Assembly (NCBI GenBank): GCA_003712055.1
Contig: RHLJ01000005.1
Coordinates: forward strand, 186,001-250,000
Direction: 5' to 3'
Source of the DNA: Balneola sp.
GTDB taxonomy: Bacteria; Bacteroidota; Rhodothermia; Balneolales; Balneolaceae
Length of the DNA stretch: 64,000 bases
The notes below the pieces were generated by a model. The model did not search any database. It was not told the DNA's origin and saw only the letters and a program-made list of their open reading frames with translations. Below are positions 59,752-64,000 of this stretch, piece by piece (position 1 is the first letter of the stretch; every line of letters starts with the position of its first letter). A program made the translations under genes and the position numbers.

Positions 59752-61653
59752 TTAGTAAACAATCCGTTTCCCTTTAGGGTATTCGAGTTCATAGCTGAGC
59801 CTGAGTGTTTTTACTTCTCCAGGAGCAATATCCAGTTTCCAATCAATGATCCCGGTATCCTCATTTAAGTCACCATTACTCAGTTCTTTTGTTGATACTT
59901 GGATTTCTTCATTAGTAGAAACCGGAATTTGATCTTCAACAGTTATTGAAACGGGTTCTGATTTTGTATTCCGAACAGTGATTTCATAAGTAAACAGTTC
60001 CCTGGTTTTATTTCGGAAGAAATTTTTTGAAGAGAAGTCTTTCAGTTTAGTTCGTTCCAATACAATCCGTTCATCTTTACCTAGTGATACCGATAAAGTA
60101 TCTCCGGAAGAAGCAGGGTCTAAATAGGTACTTCCAACAAAACCATTATCAAAGTAGATGTTGGCTTCACCAGCGAGCAGGTTTAATTCGTTCCAGTCGG
60201 GGATGTTACCGAGCAAGTAGGCATGAGCAGATAGTTTGGGCACCGTACCATAGAGATAATCCGTCTCAATGAATTCATTTTTTATTTCCAGGGTATGGGC
60301 TTTACCATCAGAAGGAACAGAATAGGGGACTTCAATTCTATAACTAAAACTGGTTTGACTGGCAGTTTCTACTATATCAATAAAGGTTGGCTCTTCTATT
60401 TTTTCCTCTGCGAATCTGTGTTTTGGAAATCCGTCAGTGGTGAATAGACCAGAGCGTTCTTCATTACTTGTGTAACCTCTAACAAACAATTCATCCATAC
60501 CAACTACCCCAAATTCCAGAGGTATTTCTAAATAAAGACCGTTATTAGAAATATTAATTCGAACGGTGGAGGTTTCATAACCAATGAACATCACTGAGAG
60601 CGAATAGAAGCCATTTGGTACTCCAGATATCTCAAACATTCCATTTTGGTCTGTTACATCTCCTATTGCCAATCCTGGTAACATCACACTAGCACCTGCT
60701 ATTAGTTCACCATCTACATCATACACTTTTCCCTTTATAACTCCCCGTTCGTTCGAGACTCTTCTTAAAACGTTTGCAGTACCACCAGGGATTCCTCTGT
60801 AAGAGTTGTATCCGATATAATTTTGATATAACTCGGGTTTGGTAGATCGCGAACTTGGATCCCCAGAATTAATGGTAAACTTGACATCTTCCCAATCAAT
60901 ACCAGTTCGTTGGTAAATATTCGCTTTATAGGTGATTTCTAAAGGTGAGTCGATATCTGAGGATCTTATATCGTAGCTCGGTGTCCATCCGGCATTGGAC
61001 ACCTGATAAGAAAGGGTAAAGTCGATGCTTTGAGGATTATTGGTCTGAACTTCTGCAATCACTTCTTTGAAACTGGTTCTTTCAACTTCCCAGCTATTAT
61101 TGATCTGGAGATTTACTCTCGAAAGTTCTTCGTGGATGGCTACGATTTCATTTCTTATGGAAATCTGATCTTGAAGTAATTCGGATAAATTTTGCTGATA
61201 TAGTTTGAGCAACTGCTCAATTTCTGCTGCGGTAAGTTTATTATTCTTTATGATTTCCTGGGTGGAGCCCAACATCGCAATACCTTGATCAATGACCTTT
61301 AAGTCGGCATTTTTTTGTTGAATCGAAAGCTCCAATTCTTGTTTTCTTTTTTGAAGGTTTTCAAGGTTTGGGTTTACAGAAGGCTTTTCTGAATAATTAT
61401 GTCTTGTTGTAATGGAGAGGAGGGTATAAGAGCCATTTCCTCGTAGTTGAACGCTTTGATTAATGAGGGTTTCTGTCAGACCAGAAAAAACAAGCGTATT
61501 TTTGCCTACCTGTAAATCTACTTTTCCAAGGCGTTGGATTTGAGCCTGGCTTTTAAATACAGTCACTTCTTCAATTTCTGTAACTACTTGCACAGAGTCG
61601 GAGGAAGGATTAGTAGTAGTTGAGAATAGAATTGATAGTAACAGAATGAGCAT
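59752..61653 (-). CDS. MuiA-like DUF4139 protein with inserted CarboxypepD-reg domain
   Basis: A 633-residue exported protein: signal peptide, DUF4140 N-terminal domain (about residues 25-120, VTVFKSQAQIQRLGKVDLQVG), a coiled coil (about 98-190), then the DUF4139 beta domain (SYQVSNAGWTPSYDIRSSD, YKANIYQRTGIDWEDVKFTINSGDPS). A carboxypeptidase-regulatory-like domain (about residues 303-390; GKVYDVDGELIAGASVMLPGL..GDVTDQNGMFEISGVPNG) is inserted into DUF4139. Muc-A inhibitor-like proteins affect surface phenotype; mechanism unknown. The insert is a known module of outer-membrane receptors. Neighbours creD and the HtrA-like gene suggest an envelope context. Confidence 0.88.
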   Translation of the reverse strand: MLILLLSILFSTTTNPSSDSVQVVTEIEEVTVFKSQAQIQRLGKVDLQVGKNTLVFSGLTETLINQSVQLRGNGSYTLLSITTRHNYSEKPSVNPNLENLQKRKQELELSIQQKNADLKVIDQGIAMLGSTQEIIKNNKLTAAEIEQLLKLYQQNLSELLQDQISIRNEIVAIHEELSRVNLQINNSWEVERTSFKEVIAEVQTNNPQSIDFTLSYQVSNAGWTPSYDIRSSDIDSPLEITYKANIYQRTGIDWEDVKFTINSGDPSSRSTKPELYQNYIGYNSYRGIPGGTANVLRRVSNERGVIKGKVYDVDGELIAGASVMLPGLAIGDVTDQNGMFEISGVPNGFYSLSVMFIGYETSTVRINISNNGLYLEIPLEFGVVGMDELFVRGYTSNEERSGLFTTDGFPKHRFAEEKIEEPTFIDIVETASQTSFSYRIEVPYSVPSDGKAHTLEIKNEFIETDYLYGTVPKLSAHAYLLGNIPDWNELNLLAGEANIYFDNGFVGSTYLDPASSGDTLSVSLGKDERIVLERTKLKDFSSKNFFRNKTRELFTYEITVRNTKSEPVSITVEDQIPVSTNEEIQVSTKELSNGDLNEDTGIIDWKLDIAPGEVKTLRLSYELEYPKGKRIVY

Positions 61654-61739
61654 AACGAGTTGGATTAGTTGAAAAGATGAAGGGGTAACGCTTCACTTTG
61701 TAAATCCGTGTAAAAATGCTCAAAATTATTTAGCGTGGA

Positions 61740-63089
61740 TTAATCCACCTCAATGATGTAAACATGGTTTCTTACTGATTCAACCAGGTCAGCCAAAGAA
61801 GAATTTGCAGCTTTATTCATCAATTCTAAACTCATTTCTTCAGGTAAAAGCTCAAACAAGTTGATGAGGTAGTTTGCTTTTACTGAGTAGCTGGCGTTTT
61901 CAGCTCCAAGGTGCTTTGCATTTACAATCCCGATTAGATTGCCATTCATATCAAAGGTTGGTCCTCCGCTGTTACCGGGTTGAACAGGAGCTGAGATTTG
62001 ATACGCGGTAATATCTCCCTGGAAGCCTGTTCTTGAACTGATTATCCCTGTGGTTAGCTTCAGTTCATCTCCCATGGTAGCTCGTAAAGGATAGCCCAGA
62101 ACAAATACTTCATTGCCCACCTGGGAGAGTTCTCTCTTTAGCTGGAAGGGGATAGGCTCTATATCTACATCCCCAACATCGATTTTTATAATTGCCAGGT
62201 CGTTTCGTTGATCCGTTACAATTACCTCGGCGGCGTATGGTTGATTAAAATCTCCATTAACACCTTTAACGGTAATACTTTCAGCTCCTTCCACCACATG
62301 ATGATTTGTAACTACATAGCCCTGTTCAGAAATCGCAAAGCCAGACCCTGAAGAAGATGTAAATGAATTTTGAGTGGGATACATCTTGATGAAGGGCTGG
62401 TTTATCTCTGACTCTGTATTAATAAGGCTCATTATGCCATCCGAAAAAGAAATCAGGTACCCGGTGTCGTAGGTTCTGTTATGCTCTAGCCAGGTTGTTT
62501 TGAAGGTGTTGATCGCCCCTGTATTTGATAGCTTTGCCTTAAGATTCCCTTCTCGCCATAAAGATCGGTATTCATTAGCGGTACCATTCAAATAGATTAG
62601 TGAATAGCCCCCTGTATTATTTTTCAATACCCCAACCTCCATGTTTTTTAAATTGGGCCCAGTACTTTCATAAATACCTTCTATAGGATCAAATCGATTA
62701 CTCCAGATTTCCTTTAAACTCTTTCGGTCGATTAACGCAGTGTCTTCTGCATAAGTGATTTTTGCTATATGTCCTGTGAAATTCAGACAGGTAAATTGAA
62801 GATCGATTTCCTGAACAATTAAGGCATTTCCACCTGCAGCCCGGGCAATGTCGTGGGCATCGTTTTCAAATTTCTGCATGTTGCAGTCTTTTTGAGAATT
62901 GGTATTCACTTCAATAGAACCAATGACTTCAATATCACCAAAGATGTCCTTTCCGGCAATGTAAGTGAATACCTCTGTAGTATCACCTAATGCAGGTTTT
63001 TCAACATTGATGGTAGTCGTATAGAGCTGAGTACAAGCACTAAAAACCATCAATGACATTACACTAAGAATGAGGAATAGTTTTTTCAT
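61740..63089 (-). CDS. HtrA-like trypsin-fold protease lipoprotein with unknown N-domain
   Basis: A 449-residue protein with lipobox VFSAC (Cys19), an N-terminal domain of about 210 residues not recognised (contains ARAAGGNALIVQEID and several Cys), and an S1C protease domain from about residue 244: TNHHVV (His264), NDLAIIKI (Asp297), QPGNSGGP (Ser374). There is no PDZ domain after the protease, unlike DegP/HtrA. I start at ATG 63089; the preceding GTG adds one residue. Probably quality-control or signalling protease in the periplasm. It lies 86 bp upstream of the MuiA-like gene. Confidence 0.88.
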   Translation of the reverse strand: MKKLFLILSVMSLMVFSACTQLYTTTINVEKPALGDTTEVFTYIAGKDIFGDIEVIGSIEVNTNSQKDCNMQKFENDAHDIARAAGGNALIVQEIDLQFTCLNFTGHIAKITYAEDTALIDRKSLKEIWSNRFDPIEGIYESTGPNLKNMEVGVLKNNTGGYSLIYLNGTANEYRSLWREGNLKAKLSNTGAINTFKTTWLEHNRTYDTGYLISFSDGIMSLINTESEINQPFIKMYPTQNSFTSSSGSGFAISEQGYVVTNHHVVEGAESITVKGVNGDFNQPYAAEVIVTDQRNDLAIIKIDVGDVDIEPIPFQLKRELSQVGNEVFVLGYPLRATMGDELKLTTGIISSRTGFQGDITAYQISAPVQPGNSGGPTFDMNGNLIGIVNAKHLGAENASYSVKANYLINLFELLPEEMSLELMNKAANSSLADLVESVRNHVYIIEVD

Positions 63090-63141
63090 CACAAAAGAAA
63101 CGCTATTTCAAAATGCGCTTCTAAATATGACAAAAAAGAAA

Positions 63142-63843
63142 TCAAGTGGAAACCTGGTTTCGATGTATTGAAAGAGAACGGTCATTTTTTATAACCATGT
63201 ATCCCCAGAAGATTAACAGTATCCCCAGTAGCTCGGTGACATAAAGCACATAGGTATATCCAAATTTTGTGGCAGTACCCCCAATTCCGGGAAGTATACC
63301 TCCAACAGCGATTAGTACATTTCCCCAGAAACGACCTTTGAACTCATTATTTCCAAAGTATTTGAAGGCCGAATAGAACGCACCTCCCACCAAAAAGATA
63401 ACGGCATAGATATTTACAAAAGGAGTTATAAGACGAATAAAACTCCACTCTAATACATTTCCGTTGAGCTTTTCAGAAACTACACTTGTATCCAGGGGAG
63501 AAAGAATGACCAGCACAATGGAGATGATGAGTACTACAATGAGAATTGCAGTGAGTATATCAGCCGTCTTTTTCTTCATCAATAAATAAATGGTTCCTTG
63601 TGCAAGCGGAACTCCTCCAAGGAAAGCACCTGCTATATACCAGGTTTTAAAAAGGATCGGGTTCCATCCGAAAATAGTGTGAAGACTTTCTACGGTTGTA
63701 CCTGCAGAATAAGTAACTACACCTATGGTCCACCACATTAAATAAAGAGCTTCAGGTTTTTGCCTCCAGTGATTGTAAATCACGTAGAAGAAATACACAC
63801 AAAAGAGCGTGGTTGAAATAGGTATATAAGCTACAAATGGCAT
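63142..63843 (-). CDS. Hypothetical seven-TM membrane protein
   Basis: A 233-residue protein with about seven hydrophobic helices and short loops: PFVAYIPISTTLFCVYFFYVIY, YLMWWTIGVVTYSAG, TWYIAGAFLGGVPLAQGTIYLLM, LTAILIVVLIISIVLVIL and three more. Trp and Tyr rich N-terminal helices are seen. I recognise no family. I start at ATG 63843; the codon before it is TTG. 52 bp upstream of the HtrA-like gene, so perhaps cotranscribed. No regulator is seen. Confidence 0.78.
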   Translation of the reverse strand: MPFVAYIPISTTLFCVYFFYVIYNHWRQKPEALYLMWWTIGVVTYSAGTTVESLHTIFGWNPILFKTWYIAGAFLGGVPLAQGTIYLLMKKKTADILTAILIVVLIISIVLVILSPLDTSVVSEKLNGNVLEWSFIRLITPFVNIYAVIFLVGGAFYSAFKYFGNNEFKGRFWGNVLIAVGGILPGIGGTATKFGYTYVLYVTELLGILLIFWGYMVIKNDRSLSIHRNQVST

Positions 63844-64000
63844 CAAAGACGAATAGTTATTTTAAAAGCCTCGAATAAAACGATGATGTATGAAGATTTT
63901 ATGAAGATGGTTGCAAGCAGAAATAATTAAAGTGGCTGAGTTTTGAAATAAACCATGCATGAAATGATTGCCTCTCTTTCTATATCTGCCTATCTTTATC

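Noticed and set aside
63844-64000. Last 157 bases
   Set aside because: No frame, hairpin or motif that I can support; probably the upstream region of the seven-TM gene.

Overview
The window reads as a chromosomal segment of a Gram-negative bacterium of the Bacteroidota/Rhodothermota/Balneolota assemblage; Balneolaceae is my best guess from memory of the families and was not tested. The signs are many Cys lipoproteins with short lipoboxes (one followed by a Ser/Asp-rich surface-export-like tail), outer-membrane barrels, a bacillithiol deacetylase (BshB1), a CysRS with a KMGKS loop, weak or absent Shine-Dalgarno sequences, and many small palindromic intergenic repeats. I see no rRNA, tRNA, CRISPR array, insertion sequence or prophage. 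Coding density is high and almost every gene is intact; cysS runs off the left edge.

Layout. 1-3001 (minus): cysS, a Tat-exported glycosylasparaginase and folE. 3095-5511 (plus): a Dabb-domain protein, a stand-alone Smr protein and a membrane-bound MutS-like ATPase. 5578-7256 (minus): two tandem GH16 lipoproteins. 7628-14366 (plus): the most unusual part, a redox cluster in which three different enzymes each carry a Rieske [2Fe-2S] domain (an FMN glutamate-synthase-like domain, a ferric-reductase-like haem b membrane domain and a ThDP enzyme), together with two very small membrane proteins, a membrane-anchored protein with a striking Cys/His motif and an unknown soluble protein. 14429-18578: an AT-rich membrane protein, a sulfatase, a serine hydrolase and an epimerase-like protein. 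19129-21088: aguB-aguA (agmatine to putrescine). 21081-29151: small-molecule enzymes including two SDR/GNAT proteins, a DUF427 protein, a long aromatic amino acid hydroxylase, a beta-propeller lipoprotein and bshB1. 29430-36586 (plus): an eight-gene MacAB-TolC-like exporter operon with three small helical membrane proteins in the middle. 36628-43621: a barrel protein, rsgA, a SnoaL-like protein, an SGNH/MBOAT acyltransferase pair, and a MarR-GNAT fusion with a clear operator. 43622-47261: an SDR/AraC operon and a DUF1428 protein. 47455-63843 (minus): lon, an outer-membrane protein, uvrD, valS, rsmB, creD, a MuiA-like protein, a Cys-lipoprotein HtrA-like protease and a 7-TM protein.

How parts work together. 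The Rieske cluster looks like one electron-transfer module: soluble flavin and ThDP enzymes with built-in iron-sulfur domains could exchange electrons with the membrane haem protein; the substrate is unknown. The exporter operon encodes all parts of a tripartite pump (two permeases, ATPase, adaptor, outer-membrane channel). Non-coding DNA contains several distinct repeat families: 101-bp paired hairpins present twice with the same length and different stem sequences, an AT-rich palindrome family (one copy inside the aguA reading frame), and a 76-bp element with terminal inverted repeats.
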